This document shows positions 50,501 through 62,390 of a stretch of 64,000 nt of DNA, piece by piece. A program made the translations under genes and the position numbers. A model generated the notes under the pieces. That model was not told the DNA's origin. It did no database searches and saw only the letters and a list, made by a program, of their open reading frames with translations. The DNA comes from Plectrocnemia conspersa (Eukaryota > Arthropoda > Insecta > Trichoptera > Polycentropodidae): assembly GCA_009617715.1 (NCBI GenBank), contig VTFK01000191.1, positions 248,001-312,000 of the forward strand. Reading direction: 5' to 3'. Numbering within the stretch: the stretch's first letter is position 1; the number at the start of each line of letters is the position of its first letter.

Positions 50501-53500
50501 TGACCCCAAAAATTAATTAAAAATAACATTTTTGAGGACAATTTAAATAAGCAATTATAAAATAATTGTTCCATAAAACGAATTGTTTGTGCATTAGCAT
50601 TACCATTAGACAGATTAGGTGCAAGCGAGCATTAGTCAGAACACTTAATGAATAACTCTGCAACGAATCCCTTTCCAAAGAAAAAATCCGAAGATTTTAT
50701 CTTTCATAAATGCACAAACAATTCGTTTTATGGAACAAAGTAATTATTTAAATGCATATATCTCTTAAAATAATTCCCTGTTAAACAGCACCCATTATTT
50801 TTTTACTTGCATCTTAACACTTAATCGGCTGCACGCTCGCGCGATAAAAACAGTTCCAGCACAGAAAAATCGAAACATATCCCAAAAAATATGTATTTAA
50901 AAAATAACGATTGCTTACGATAGTTTATTTTATAGTTTTTGCGTGAAAAAATAACTAGATACTTGCTATATTTTTTTAAGTTTCTTTACTACAGGGATCG
51001 TAAATCATAGGTATTGGTCTTATATTTTTAGTTGCAAAACTAATTTAAAAATTCACATAATTTTTACTAGTTTATTTAAAATAACTAATTATATATTGTA
51101 TTGTATAATATAGTACTTATCTATCATTAAACATACATAATTAAAAGATTAAAAAGAGAAAAAAATATATTAATAAAAAATATCTTTATTATTAGCTGTA
51201 AAAAATAAGAGCGTAAGCCTAACGTCGCTTATTTTTAGAAATAAAAAAATATGTATATGTATGTCAAGTGTCAGACTCGTAAAGGCCTTATACACCAAAA
51301 CAAGCATCTGAGTGTCTTTCATGGTGCACTTGAACTCCATTTTTGGTCGTTAAACAATTTTAGTGCTTTAACACGTGTGCAAGACGTTGAATCATAGAAC
51401 CAAATCGAGCGAAATATATTTTTATGAAAACAAATTTCCACTTAATATCTTACACGACCCCTCATTACAAATTTAATACTGAAAATGTTTTCAATCGTTG
51501 ATTGCTGTATCATCACATTTTCGATTTTTAATTCCTCATTCACTTGAAATCTTAAATATATAAAAATGTATATCAATTTCAGATGTGTGCTTACCTGTTT
51601 TTCTCTACATATCTTTTTCCGATGTCTATTAGGCTGCAGTCATACCCCTTCAACCTCAAAATCCGAGAGTATTTCACGTGGAATAACTTCAATGACTTAT
51701 CTATTAAATTTAAGAGTTAATTTTTTCTTACGTGTAATTTTTAATGTATTTTTCAAAATGTCGACCATTATGAAAAGGGCAATCGATGAGGTTTTATTAT
51801 CAATCACCTTCAAGGGGAGTGATATTATCGCGTGAATGAAATTCAAATCGTTTTCCGGTAAAAGCACGTTTTTGCGGCATACTCGTAAATGAAAATTTTT
51901 CATTTATTCATAGCATCATGTAGAATATAAATTTCGCACATATCGCCACAGCTAAATGACTACACCAGGTTTATATTGCAGTATAATATAATATTCTATA
52001 CAAGATAAATTTATCTTATGAAAAAATCGTTTGATGTAATGTTATTATCACGATTTCTAAATAACTGATTTATTTCATATACATACATATGTACATATCG
52101 GCATTGGTTCCCTTCGCTTTACTAAATGTCTAATTTTAACACTCTTGTGTTAATTAAATATCGCTCTATCAGGAGTTGCAAAGTGGTAAACTCCAGTTTA
52201 GTAGTTAAGATAATGTCTTTAAAATGAAAGTAGATATAGTTTTGTTATCGGAAAATCTAGAGGCAGTTAGTTGAGACGAACAAAAACTCACTTAATCCTA
52301 GCGAGAAAGTTGGATGTGTGCTTGTCGGTTTTTCTCGACATATCTTTGGCAAAGTTGCTGGAAGACTGTCGGTTACAGAGAGCGCCATAAGCCGAATTAA
52401 TCTATTTTGTCGTTGGATTTTTTTTATCTAATTTATTAAAAATATTGTCAGATCAATTTTATTATTTAAAGTTAGTTGCTTTCATGTTTATATCAACTAT
52501 GTTATATTATCTTTTTTTTTTTTTTTTACTGCATTAGGTTTTTTCATCTTTCAAGTTATAATTTTAATGAAGACCAAACAACATTTGCGATCTAATCGAT
52601 ATTTAAATAATTGTTCTACCATATGGCGGAACTATTTTTTTTACCAGTCCTTCTCCAGAATTAAAAAAAAATACTAAAATATAATTCTAGCTAGCTATAT
52701 TTTATGTATGTAAAATAATAATAACTTATATTGTTTAATGTAGATATTTATAGTATTACAACTATTACTACTCACATAAATAAAGACATTGTTAACTTGT
52801 TATTGGTATTATAATTGTCTCATAGTAGTTGTAGATATATAATTTATTTTTTAAGAATAGGTTTATTAGTTGGCTCCGAGCGTAACTAGGTGACACAATT
52901 AGTTTTAAACATACTATAATTTTTATTTGCGACTATAATTGCCCTATGGTATCGTATTTGATATAAAATAAATATTTATGGGAAAATGAGATATCCTGTA
53001 TTATAACTAAACAACAATGTACGGAATGTACCTATATATCCGAATTCAGTATTTATTATATTTCTTTTATCGCTCAATTTAGCGCTTATCTTTCTGCACG
53101 ACTAACGCGCCCAAGTGCTGAAATACGGTTTCGCCGTTATAACTCATTTCGGTTAATGGTGAAATATTATGGTATATTATAACATCTACCCATTTCTACA
53201 TTATTAATATAATAAATACATTATATACAAATGTAACTCGTATGGCGTCTCGTTATTATTGTTATACAAGGAAAGGTCAAAGAGTTCGAGGATTAGATAG
53301 ATAGAAGTGCGGTTTTAAAATAAACAAACTATTACGTCACATTTTATTGTAATATGTAAATATATTTGTAACCTATTATTAAAAATCATCTTATTTTTAA
53401 ACGAATACTAGTTTTAGATCCTAAGGTTGATTTAGTTTTTGAGCTTTATAAATTATATTACCTTCATAAATATGTAGTTGCATGCAGATATAAGACATTT

Positions 53501-56500
53501 AGTTTCGCCACTGTTTGATACTAAATGCTTTATTTGGTTAGATCAAAGTTAAACTAAAATTATTTTTTTATACACATTAGATTAGCGTGATATATTTTAC
53601 ATCTGTTATTAATAGTTTCTGAAATTTAGAAACCAAAATATCTCATATAAACATGAGTGAGAATGAATACTTTTTTATGTGCTTTATTGCCAATCGCAAC
53701 ACAGTGGCTAATGCTATTTTGTCAACAAATCCCATAGATCGTTCAATCAGCGAACTTTTTTGTCCTTTCCTAATACACATGTATGTATGTATGTATGTAC
53801 ATACATACATACATGCATCTCGTACATACATGTCCATTATTAATACGGTTTGGGATTCCGCCGAAGCCCATTCAGCCTCCACATTGATTTCTGATTTATA
53901 GTTTGCCCGAGAGTTAAAATATTCCGTTTATTATTATTAGAGTGAAATTTCAAAGAATTCCAAAATCGCCCAGGGGCGCACAAAGACGCCGGCGAGGAAT
54001 TGTGATTTACCGTCGCCGCCGACGACGTTGGCTTTCTGAGCAATTTTTCCACAAAAAAGGTCAATCCTGTCCTTTGTGGAACGGTCAGTGTTATCAACGC
54101 GTTTTTTGTAATGGCGAAAAAACGGGTTTTTCGTGAGGTGGGGGTCTTAATAATATATTTTTAAAATACACAAATGTACATATTTATGTATACAAGAGAG
54201 AAAAATATTTATAATTCAGTATCTTTTTTTATGGTGCAGAATAAAACCCGAAAAATCAACACCCTGAATTGTATTCCTTAGTACGCTAGTTTAAATGTAA
54301 CTAATATTATAAATTGGCCACTTATTCACCATTCTTAAGATGTGTTAAAACTCTTTTTTTAATCTCCCTCGAGGAGCTAACTGGCGTCATGGTAATATAC
54401 AAAATTCCTCATTTACGTGATAATAACGCGTAGTAAATTAACATTTTCAAGGCTGGTCGCGGGTTGGCTACCCCTGGCTTATAGTGAAGCAATCAGAGTA
54501 AACAAGGGATTGATTTTTATATCATTCGTTTTATTGAAGCGACGAATCGATAATGTACTCGATAACGAAACAATACTGTACTTATTGTCCATTGGGACTC
54601 GTCACAGGAAAATGCGTCACAGATTGAGTGAAGCAATTAGAATTAGAGTAAACAAGGGATTGATTTTTTTTAACATTCGTTTGATCGAAGCAACGAATTG
54701 ATGGTGTACTCGATATCAAAAACGGTACTGTACTTGCTACCTTATGAAATGTGTCACAAGGAAATACGTCACAGGTGGAATGTATAAATAGAGGAAGGAA
54801 ATAAAGAGACAGCACTTGATCTTGAACTCAGAGAGAGAGAAAGAGCGTGACAGTCTTGAGCCATTACAAAAGTCGACTCATCTAACAAATCGTTCGTCCA
54901 GCCGATTCCTCCTCTCGGTCCTTAACATTGTTCGGGATTTGGATATTACCAGAATATTTTTTTACGTTAAGTTAAACAATATGGTGTCTTTTTCGAAATC
55001 TCGAAATGTCAATATTGACATTTCGAAACTCTGTTGCTCATAATTAAAATGGCGTTGCGAATTGAACATATCATTGCGTTCATCTAGAAATTCTAGACAT
55101 ACGTTGTGAGAATTTCATGACGCCAGAGATCACTCGAGTTTTTGCTGCTTTAGCGAACAGACTATTATTGTTACGATACATAATAATAATAAAGTAAAAA
55201 TTTAACCATAAACATTTTTTTTCTGATTCTAAATCCATGTATCAAAATCAAAGAAAAGGCCTATAAAGGAGGTCGTATTCTAAAATCCCACATATTAAGG
55301 TGCAACCTTTAATTAGGCAAAATTTTGTATTCTGTGTGGCCCTTGCAAGCGAAACCGATGTGGTCGTTTCCTGAATGTCCACATAATGATTCGTATAACA
55401 ATACTATTCAGTCCTTGAGACAATGTCGATTGCTTTCTAGGTACTTAGTGCGGTTAAGTAGTAAGAGGTACAGTAATTAATGCTATTGTAAATCTAGTCG
55501 CTCTTAGGTGTCTTCAAAATTCTTAGGTGTGCAGAAATGACGATTTCTCTCATATTATTGCTTGGCAAAGTACCTTTGTTCGATTGTTGCTTTCTATTGG
55601 TCGATTATGTAGGAATACTTACAAATTATTTGGTATTTTACTAGCGGCTAACTTTATACATCTGGGTGTTTTTGATATTAATTACGTTTGACACATTTTG
55701 GTTTAATTTAGATAATTTCAAACTTCGTATTAGGCTTTTTAAATTTACTCATACATACATATGTATAGGTAAATAGTAATTTAGTTCAGCTAAATGCATT
55801 TCTGTTGTAATTTAATAAATATAATATTTTCGTGTAGTAATGAAAATATCTTGTAGGTTTTTTATATTACCTACCACTCATACGTTTCCATAATATAAAG
55901 AGACAGCGGAAATTTTATGTTGTGTCGGTCCGTGCGATTTACGAGAAAATAGCATTATGTTTTTAATTGAACATGCTTGCCAAATGCAGCGTTTTCGCGA
56001 ATATCTACTTTTAAAATTATACCGTGCAATGGAGTCACTTTTTGCGGGTCACGGTATTAGCGTAACTAGCTTTTCATATGTTTTGTGTGTTTTATTTTAT
56101 TTTGCCTCTGCTAAACGAAAATATAAAACATACGTTGTCAGAGTTTTTATAAAAGACAATGAATTTACAAGAAATTAAACAATAACTTCTGGTTTTCATT
56201 ATAGCAAATTCACTGAAACCATTATCATCATTTTAGATTCAACGAAGTTAAATCGAAATTATGAGAAGATTGATTCTTGTTAATTTTTAATTAATATCAA
56301 GTTCTTTAAACTACTGTCATCCGAATCGGGTGAATGAGTAAGATTCGTGTATCCAAGAGTTTTAGTTTTAATGCTTGATATTAGTTTCGAGGTTTAAACT
56401 TTTCACGTTTGCGCTCGTGTATGCTTAATTATTAATCTTTTGGTTACCAAGCCGTTATTATTAGGATTATATTATTTAAATAATAAAAAATATAGGTCTA

Positions 56501-58804
56501 AAAAATGCTATTTATCCCTCCGAAGTAAATACCATAGTCCCTTAAAAACTAGATCTGATTATTTTTAAATTATGACGTCAGATCCGGCAGCAAAAGGGTT
56601 AATTATAAGTATCACATATAGATTTTAATGGCGATTCATAAAAAATATGAAAATCATCACAAATAGTTCTCAGTTCTTTATATATATTTTTATTTGCCAT
56701 GTTACTTTATCTGTGTTCGTTTTATAATTTTTCTCTTTCTATATTTAATTTAATATATTTTTGCTTTCAGAAGTTTTTGTTTGAAAGTTGTTTCTCGTAG
56801 CCCTTGTAAAAAAAGTACCACGTAGTGACTTCATAATACTTAATAAGGTCTACAGATCAACTGGTGATTGGATTATTGAATAATCCGATCACCAACCATT
56901 AATTCATTTGCGAAATACGTACTCCAAAAATTAATTCAACTTGCTGTTGAAACTGCTTTTTTAGCACTAGATAATATCTAGTGCTAAAAGGCAGTTAAAA
57001 AAATACGTGAGCATATCTAGTAGATACGCTCATGTATCACATTATATAATAATATCGGTATGATTCAAAAAGTGTATGTTGTATACATTTTCAGGGGAGA
57101 AGGGGGGGGGGATAAGGCAAACATACCACCACTCCATTGAAATGAAATTTCGACAACATTGATCACGCATTGAGCTGTCAATCGCTTTATTTCTCTCATA
57201 TTTCGTTATTGAATTGATTTGCGCTTCCAATAGAGAATTAGCGAAATCCGGTCGACCGCAAATTTTCGTTTGCAATTTAATTATTAACAGTATGAAATTC
57301 TCTTTGATGTGCAAATTGCCAGGCTCTCGTTTAAGCGAACGGCGGAATGAAAAAATATCATTATGAAAACGCGTGAAGCCGTAATGATCGCACCTCTGCA
57401 ATATATCTAACTAGTGGTTCTTAATACTTAATTATTAATAATTGATGATGTAAGTAGCTACTGGTATCATCTACTATTATCGTTAAAAATAACACGTTTA
57501 CGTAATTACTCATCTTTCAAACTAAATTATATTTTTAACAACATCCTTACATTTTTGTAAAATATTTTTTATTAAATATAAGTAAGCTTGTATATTTACA
57601 TACGACCGAATTTATTAGGGTAGTACGTATTTAAGAAGCTTACGCGATGCCAGGTCGTTAAAAATGTGAAGGGAAATTTTGAAATTTCTTGAAATAGAAA
57701 ACTAGGGAATTTTGCACTACATATCCAAATTTCCCAGATATATAATAGTAAAACTCGAATAAAATTTCGTTACGCGACCAAGCTCAACTCAGCTGCGTTC
57801 GATGATTAATAATATATTTAATGCCATCATATTTTTAATTTTGTGCGAACCTTGCAGTCGCGCGTTTATTTTTATAAAATACAAAGCTATTAATATTATA
57901 AATTATTTGATTATTAATCAACAGTTTTGAAATGACGTACAATTTTTGCAATTAATATAGATACCCGTTCTTTACTCTCAAAGTCATCTCTTCGTAGATC
58001 GGGTTGAATTTTTGAATTTTGGACTTTTCTGGACAAGACTTGACGTAAGTCTCGGTGGGGATACTCGACTTGACATATTACGTTTTGTTGGTCAGTGTGA
58101 GTTCGGGAGCGAATAGTAGAAAAGTTTTAACTTGTGGAAGTTCCAAGTGGACATGTCATTAGTACGCTATGTCCATGCTTACACCTATTGGATATATGAG
58201 AGGTGCTTCTGGTCTTTTTTATTCTCGATGCCAATACGATGATTCGAGGCGGAAACAGTCTATGTAGTTGTATGTTACTTATCATATAATGTTTGTGTAA
58301 CGACTTTTTTTAAAAAGCTGGAGATTTGGCAACGCTGTCACATTTGAGTACATGTTGTACTCAAATGTGACAGCTTTTGAGTACAACTTGTACTCAAAAG
58401 TTGCCCTAATCTGCTCAAATAGGCGATAGTCACGCGAGCTTGTATATCGCTGGCGTGACACGTGCTTATTCTTAGAAAGTCGCAAATACTTTATTTGTTA
58501 CGTTTAGTCTTACGCTTAAATGGTTGTCTCGAAAATTATAGTTGAATTTTAAACTATAATAAATACTTACATTTGCGGCTAAATTTTTGTAAATTATTTT
58601 TATTTAATTAATAATATTTTTTTTTTTATCAAGATACTGTTAAGGAACGACGGAGAGTACTACCATGCCGTTATGAAATTCCATACACATCGAGCAACTG
58701 CAGTTTCTCGTAAAACACTGACTCCATTTATTTCTCATAATTGGAGACCTAAGATGACTGTCGACTGGGCCGATGATAGAAACTTAAATTCGTCGCTACA
58801 CTTG
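41512..58804 (+). CDS. RRM RNA-binding protein, A1CF/RBM46/DND1/hnRNP-R-like, 5' part
   Basis: Five exons: 41512-41655, 45428-45546, 45661-45758, 49866-49978 and 58634-58804. All are GT-AG and phase-consistent; the gene runs off the window after a phase-0 donor. Encoded so far: 215 residues. Residues 1-48 include GGYEVKQRNGQ, the short motif that precedes RRM1 in this family (compare TGY...QENGQ). RRM1 spans residues 49-124 (RNP2 IYISNIP; CYEDELFPYF; FRLMLHFSGKGKGTAYAMYF containing RNP1). RRM2 spans 126-205 (CKLTIQDIP; YYHAVMKFHTHRATAVSRKTL; VDWAD). Human relatives regulate mRNA stability, translation or editing, often in the germ line. Both RNP1 motifs are degenerate. A third RRM would be expected downstream of the window. 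ATG 41512 is the start just before the conserved motif; a longer in-frame extension upstream is open but not family-like. Confidence 0.88.
41940..42420. promoter_or_regulatory. GC-rich patch with two NRF1-like palindromes
   Basis: CpG-rich compared with flanks. Carries TGCGCATGCGCA at 42129-42140 and TGCGCATGCGCT at 42185-42196. A CGCCATTTTG (YY1-like) site lies near 42370. It lies 0.5 kb into intron 1 of the RRM gene. It may be the real or an alternative promoter region, or one for an unrecognised transcript. Confidence 0.45.
42534..42552. repeat. TACTG microsatellite
   Basis: About four tandem copies of the pentamer TACTG (GTACTGTACTGTACTGTACTG). Confidence 0.8.
42990..44760 (-). mobile_element. 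Non-LTR (Jockey/CR1-like) retrotransposon relic, minus strand
   Basis: Read on the minus strand, motifs come in the right order for endonuclease then reverse transcriptase. TPRITDHFIV (about 44255-44284) resembles the endonuclease SDH motif, and KPWINDDVKNVLKIRDEPYK (near 43975-44035) matches the linker. LNLKIAFETIDRNIM (about 43211-43253) is RT motif A, and SPQGSKLGPLMFIIFIN (about 43057-43108) is RT motif B. In motif A the catalytic Asp is replaced by Asn, and stops and shifts abound, so it is dead. Confidence 0.8.
45192..45390. mobile_element. MITE with ~80-bp inverted repeats (PIF/Harbinger-like)
   Basis: Ends GGCCAGTTTCACACATGCCG and, inverted, GGCTGGTTTCACGCGTGCCG. The arms continue with GGATGGATT, GCCGTGTAGTGGGG and TGGTGTTGTATGGG. 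It is flanked by TAA on both sides (45189-45191, 45391-45393), the 3-bp TWA duplication used by Harbinger transposons. The GC-rich arms stand out in AT-rich intron 1. Arm similarity is high, suggesting a fairly recent insertion. Confidence 0.85.
46919..47122. mobile_element. Pogo/Tigger-like MITE
   Basis: 204 bp foldback with arms TAGACCCCCCAATAACACGA (left) and TAGACCCCCAATAACACGGT (right, inverted), continuing AATTGGGGATG and CTATTTGGG. The left end reads TA-CAGTAGACC, as in pogo-type elements. It directly abuts the hAT relic at 47125. Confidence 0.75.
47125..48465 (-). mobile_element. hAT transposon relic with transposase C-terminal domain
   Basis: On the minus strand, 47590-47461 encodes SVEAKRAFSAAGCLGTKIRS followed by RLNDETLHALMLLCAFY. 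This is a typical hAT dimerisation domain (consensus S.ER.FSA.G......R..L). Upstream frames (about 48250-47700) carry transposase-like but broken sequence, for example KKETIQKLIEILSEEKDQN. The ends carry related CCAATCC(T/C)GGGAT motifs (47133 and, inverted, 48460) as candidate terminal repeats. Stops and frameshifts make it inactive. Confidence 0.75.
49225..49690 (+). repeat. SINE copy interrupted by a hAT MITE
   Basis: Head with B box GGTTCGAATACC (49243-49254), then body from 49521 (TTTTCTGTCGTGTTCACAAG, CTATCACAAATTGGG, ATTAATTAAAATCGAGCTAG). The body is split at 49271 by the hAT MITE. Removing the insertion and one copy of its 8-bp duplication restores the normal SINE order. Confidence 0.8.
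49271..49512. mobile_element. hAT-type MITE nested in a SINE
   Basis: 242 bp with ends CAGGGCTCGGCAACC (left) and CAGGTCTCGGCAACC (right, inverted), and a perfect 8-bp target duplication CTCTAGTG (49263-49270 and 49513-49520). The terminal repeats resemble those of the MITE at 31.0 kb. Confidence 0.92.
50561..50748. mobile_element. Short foldback MITE with perfect 30-bp arms
   Basis: Perfect 30-bp inverted arms at 50566-50595 and 50709-50738 (left arm begins TTGTTCCATAAAACGAATTG). The interior carries the core motif at 50606-50646 (GACAGATTAGGTGCAAGCGA), shared with the elements at 12.0 and 18.35 kb although their arms are unrelated to these. Confidence 0.85.
53777..53815. repeat. Inverted TGTA/TACA microsatellite
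   Basis: About four to five GTAT units run into about four ATAC units around a central GTAC, making a self-complementary simple repeat. Confidence 0.8.
54480..54927 (+). mobile_element. LTR fragment of the solo-LTR family, plus strand
   Basis: Ends with CCGATTCCTCCTCTCGGTCC and TTAACA, the 3' end of the LTRs at 28.7 and 30.4 kb, and has their TATAAATAGAGG and AATAAAGAGACAG motifs. Its 5' part is missing and an internal ~140-bp segment is duplicated (TAAACAAGGGATTGATTTTT at about 54499 and 54650). It is more diverged, hence older, than the other two copies. Confidence 0.8.
56863..57032. repeat. Cluster of three palindromes
   Basis: 56863-56893: arms GGTGATTGGATTATT / AATAATCCGATCACC, with one T:G pair and a 1-nt centre. 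56953-56994: TTTTAGCACTAGATA / TATCTAGTGCTAAAA with a 1-nt centre, extended by CTGC/GCAG. 57008-57032: TGAGCATATCTA / TAGATACGCTCA with one mismatch. None has the loop expected of a miRNA precursor. Confidence 0.75.
58328..58405. repeat. 78-bp sequence folding as a three-way junction
   Basis: The outer stem GGCAAC (58328-58333) / GTTGCC (58400-58405) encloses two perfect hairpins with no unpaired joining bases. 58334-58374 has 19-bp arms and a 3-nt loop. 58374-58400 has 12-bp arms and a 3-nt loop. Both hairpins contain TTGAGTACA / TGTACTCAA. It lies about 230 bp upstream of the RRM2 exon. Confidence 0.8.
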
Positions 58805-61800
58805 GTAAGTGAAATATATATTTACTTGTTGACTATGTTACATACATTTTACGCACTATTCTCTATTTTAACTTGATTTTTTTTAAAATTAATTACAACA
58901 GTAGTAAAGTTGCAATTATATATTTAACTTATTTTATATTTTTATAAAATTTATTGTAATACAGTTTATTTTGACTTTTTTTATTTTCTTTATATTCGTG
59001 TGAATTAGGACGCGTAAGTAAATCATGTGGTATTGTAATTAAATTGTGTTTACATAACATAATTAAATTTCGTTGAATACCTATTACATATTACGTTTTG
59101 TTGGATTTTACGATTATGTTTGTACACCTATACTTTCACGAGTAACCAAGTCAATCGCTTCTTATCAACGGGTCTAACTAAATGTTTTTAACCCGTAGTG
59201 AACGAAAGGTAGAAAAAATGCACTGTAGGAACAATGATTTGTTACCAACTCTCGTTTTTTGCTACGGTTTTATATCCTTAGAATATTTTAGGTCGAAAAA
59301 TAAAAGCATATTGATTAGATATATTTTTTTATCTTAAGGAACATAGAAAATTGCCAGCTTTTTGTTGATGTAACGCAAGATTAGGATAGGTTAATTTTAT
59401 TTGCTTTTCCTACACATCTCTTGGTTTGGTTGTAATGCAAAACTATGTGAAGTTATGTTGACAGCTTTATCATTTTTGGGACATACAACACCAAATTAAG
59501 ACTTTATATCGAAAATGATTACAACGTATTCGTAACCATTTATTAAAGGATTACATAAAATAATACTTTTTTGCTATTAGTAATTCAAAATTTATGGCAA
59601 ACAACATTGAAAATGGGGTACTAACGTACCCCGCTTCGCACAAATTGAGTTAAAAACTCTTGTTAACCCTATATTAGTAGATGGAAAGCATGATAAAAAT
59701 AATACGCATATAAGAGGTAGGAAAACATTTTACATAAAATGAAATAATAATTACCTGATGGTATTGAAATAGCTACCATGCAAAGCTAGTAATACATTCT
59801 TAGAATAACCACAGTGTATTCATCGACAGATTTAAATTTGTCTTGCATTTAGATATCAAAAACATTTTTTGCGGTAACCGTATAAATCTGATATAAATAT
59901 AACACGACCGAACAAAATATATACATATTATATTGTATGTATGTATATAAACTAACTTCCGTCAGAATACAATTATTAAATACAGTGGAATGTGAAATTC
60001 TAACAAACAAAAATGAAATTCTTTAACATAGACGGGTTTTTCCACCACAACAAAAAAAAGAAAAATTACACGTCCATTACAAAATGCCTTAAAACAAACT
60101 TTGCAATTAGTCAACGCAGCACTCGCTTTTTTCTTGAACAACCTTGTTTTGTCCGTAAATAATGACCGTTGATTGCAACGTTTGTTCAGTCGGACAAAGA
60201 ACAAAATTGCTCTAACTCCAAAGTGGTTCGAGTTAATTGTGTATTGTGCGTCTTGGATTGCGTTTAATATCAGACAAGAGTCAACCAAACGCGCCCCGAG
60301 TCGTAAAAGTAGTTGGTAGATTATGGTGGTGTGAAAACTGCCTCCAAAAGTGCGGTCGCAGATGTTCCGATTCAACTATTAATCAAAGCGACCCTTTGGA
60401 AGAGTGCGTTCACCTTGTTTTGACCTTTCATTTTATATCCGTTGAACTTTATCTTCAATTAAGAATGGCGATAAATACGATTCGACGTTTTATATGTAAA
60501 TATGTGTAGGATTTTGTTTTGTAAAACGAATTAATTATGTTTTATTTAAACGATGTTAAATTAGTTATGGCATTTTTTGTATCCCACCTCCAGAGAAACA
60601 ATGATGGAATGCATAAATAATAATCGATTTTTTTTAAAATTAATCTATAGTTCTTACGTCATTGTTCTTCTGGATGTACGATATATTGTTATGAACCAGA
60701 AAGAATCGTTGACACAAGAATAGAAAGAAAGATCGATTGTAGTATGCGGTCCTTTATTCTTTAGTTTACATTTTGCAACTTAAACGATAATTTGGTCTCT
60801 AGACTTATTATTCCAGTGTGACGCATATACATACGTATGTGCTACAAAGCTTTTATACATTGCCTATATCTACGTTTCGGAATTTGTAAACAATAAACAT
60901 CATGTGTAATCACGTGATCGATGAAATCTAATACAAAACCCGTGGATCCATACCAATATACTTATTGTTCAAGACGCAACATTATATTCGGTTGTTTTTA
61001 TATGGCAATAAGTATATAAATCAATACAAAACAAACACAGTCTTTTATTAAAAAAATATTGTATTTGACATGTATTTACATAGATTTCAGAGATTAAAAC
61101 CTACTTAACTGGCCTTTTATTATCTTGATAAAATTAAAATAGAAAACAATCGCCAAACAACCATACTACTTAAAATAATGTTATATCACTTGACTAAACG
61201 CCGGCCTTTTGATATAATTTTTATTAGATTATTAATATTATTTTTCAGACAAAAACATATTGTATACATATGTATGTATGTATATGTTTTAACTTCTAGT
61301 CACAGAGATACCTATTTGCTCTACGTTACTGCATATAAAGGAAATGAACCATACATAATGGATAAGTCTGATATTGATTCTAGAAGTCACATACATACGT
61401 ACTTATTTATTTTATCCTAAGGTGTCCATCATTATTTTGATGTAAAATATCTCGTATATTTTTAATAACCATAATGATGTCGCAAGACACATATGACAAA
61501 ACATAACGTTAAGGCCTTGCTCTAACAATTAACGTGCACTGGCACATTCATTAGTATTAGTTTAGCGCTCGTTTCACTATGCGAGTTATATAATTCGACA
61601 CGCTCTACTCGACTATATAATTTAATATCTATTTACTACGAGTATATATTGTATAAACTAGTGACGCATAGACAACATTGATGGTTAATGTGAAGCTTTG
61701 ATGCCTTATTTTTAGTTTTTGAGTCGTTATGAGTAGGAAGTAATGATTTATTACTTATTAATCTATAAATAATACTGGTGTTATGACGTTTGTTAAAAAA

Positions 61801-62265
61801 AGGACATGACTTTAGTGGATTTAAGTTAGTAGCGAATTTTGAATCCATAAACTATCAGCTTAGGCGGAAGTTTTTTAAGCAGAAATATTTCCGGACATAT
61901 TTATATTTAATACTAATATTAACCAAGGATTTATTAAGGCGTTAAGAATGCTCGGCTTTATGCGGAGCGCGTGTCGTTTTGACAGTTTATCAGCAATTAG
62001 AGTTCTGTACGATATGATTAGAGGATTAAAAAAATACTTAGATATTTATACAAGGAGTATGGGTCGTATCCATATTTTAATTACAATGCCTTTTGATAGG
62101 ATATTTCGGATAAAAATTATTTTATACATTATTGACACAGCGTATATTTAATAGAGTACTTTTTAAGTGACTGAAGGGATTGTGTCGATAATCTGTTGAT
62201 GCTCGGTGATTTTCAAAGCTGTGGAAAGAGAGTAGTGATCGCATCCCTTATTCTTGCCCATTACG
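58805..62265. other. Probable intron or intergenic DNA
   Basis: Follows the last recognised donor of the RRM gene (GTAAGT). No further RRM exon was found. Open frames at 59962-60375 and 60237-60509 overlap on opposite strands and resemble no family. Confidence 0.5.
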
Positions 62266-62270
62266 GAGAG

Positions 62271-62390
62271 AACGTCAGCTCTCGAAAACGCTGTCCTGCT
62301 TCTCAACGAGTTTGTAAAACATAAGGATGTTTTGGGCAATAGCTATGAGGAGTTAAAATAATTTATTTGGGATAGTGCACATTTATTATA
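62271..62390 (+). repeat. Two-copy repeat of unknown class (copy 2)
   Basis: Related to 11271-11405 (see that entry). This copy reads HKDVLGNSYEEL in a frame open for about 30 codons, preceded by SALENAVLLLNEFVK-like (shifted) sequence. Confidence 0.5.

Larger units (their letters stand above)
49979..58633 (+). other. Intron 4 of the RRM gene, 8.7 kb
   Basis: Contains a foldback MITE (50.57 kb), an inverted (TGTA)n microsatellite (53777-53815), an LTR fragment (54.48-54.93 kb) and three hairpins (56.86-57.03 kb). A three-way-junction palindrome lies at 58.33 kb. Other stretches (50.8-53.7, 55.0-56.8, 57.1-58.3 kb) are AT-rich with nothing recognised. A GC-richer patch at 53940-54130 has no identifiable function. 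Confidence 0.7.

Noticed and set aside
53653..53901. Open frames on both strands around 53.7-53.9 kb
   Set aside because: Both run through the inverted TGTA/TACA microsatellite, which is open in several frames by composition.
56863..58405. miRNA precursors
   Set aside because: Stems are 12-19 bp with 1-3 nt loops, unlike animal pre-miRNA hairpins.
59962..60509. Opposed open frames of 137 and 90 codons
   Set aside because: Opposite-strand overlap, no start or splice context, no recognisable motif.
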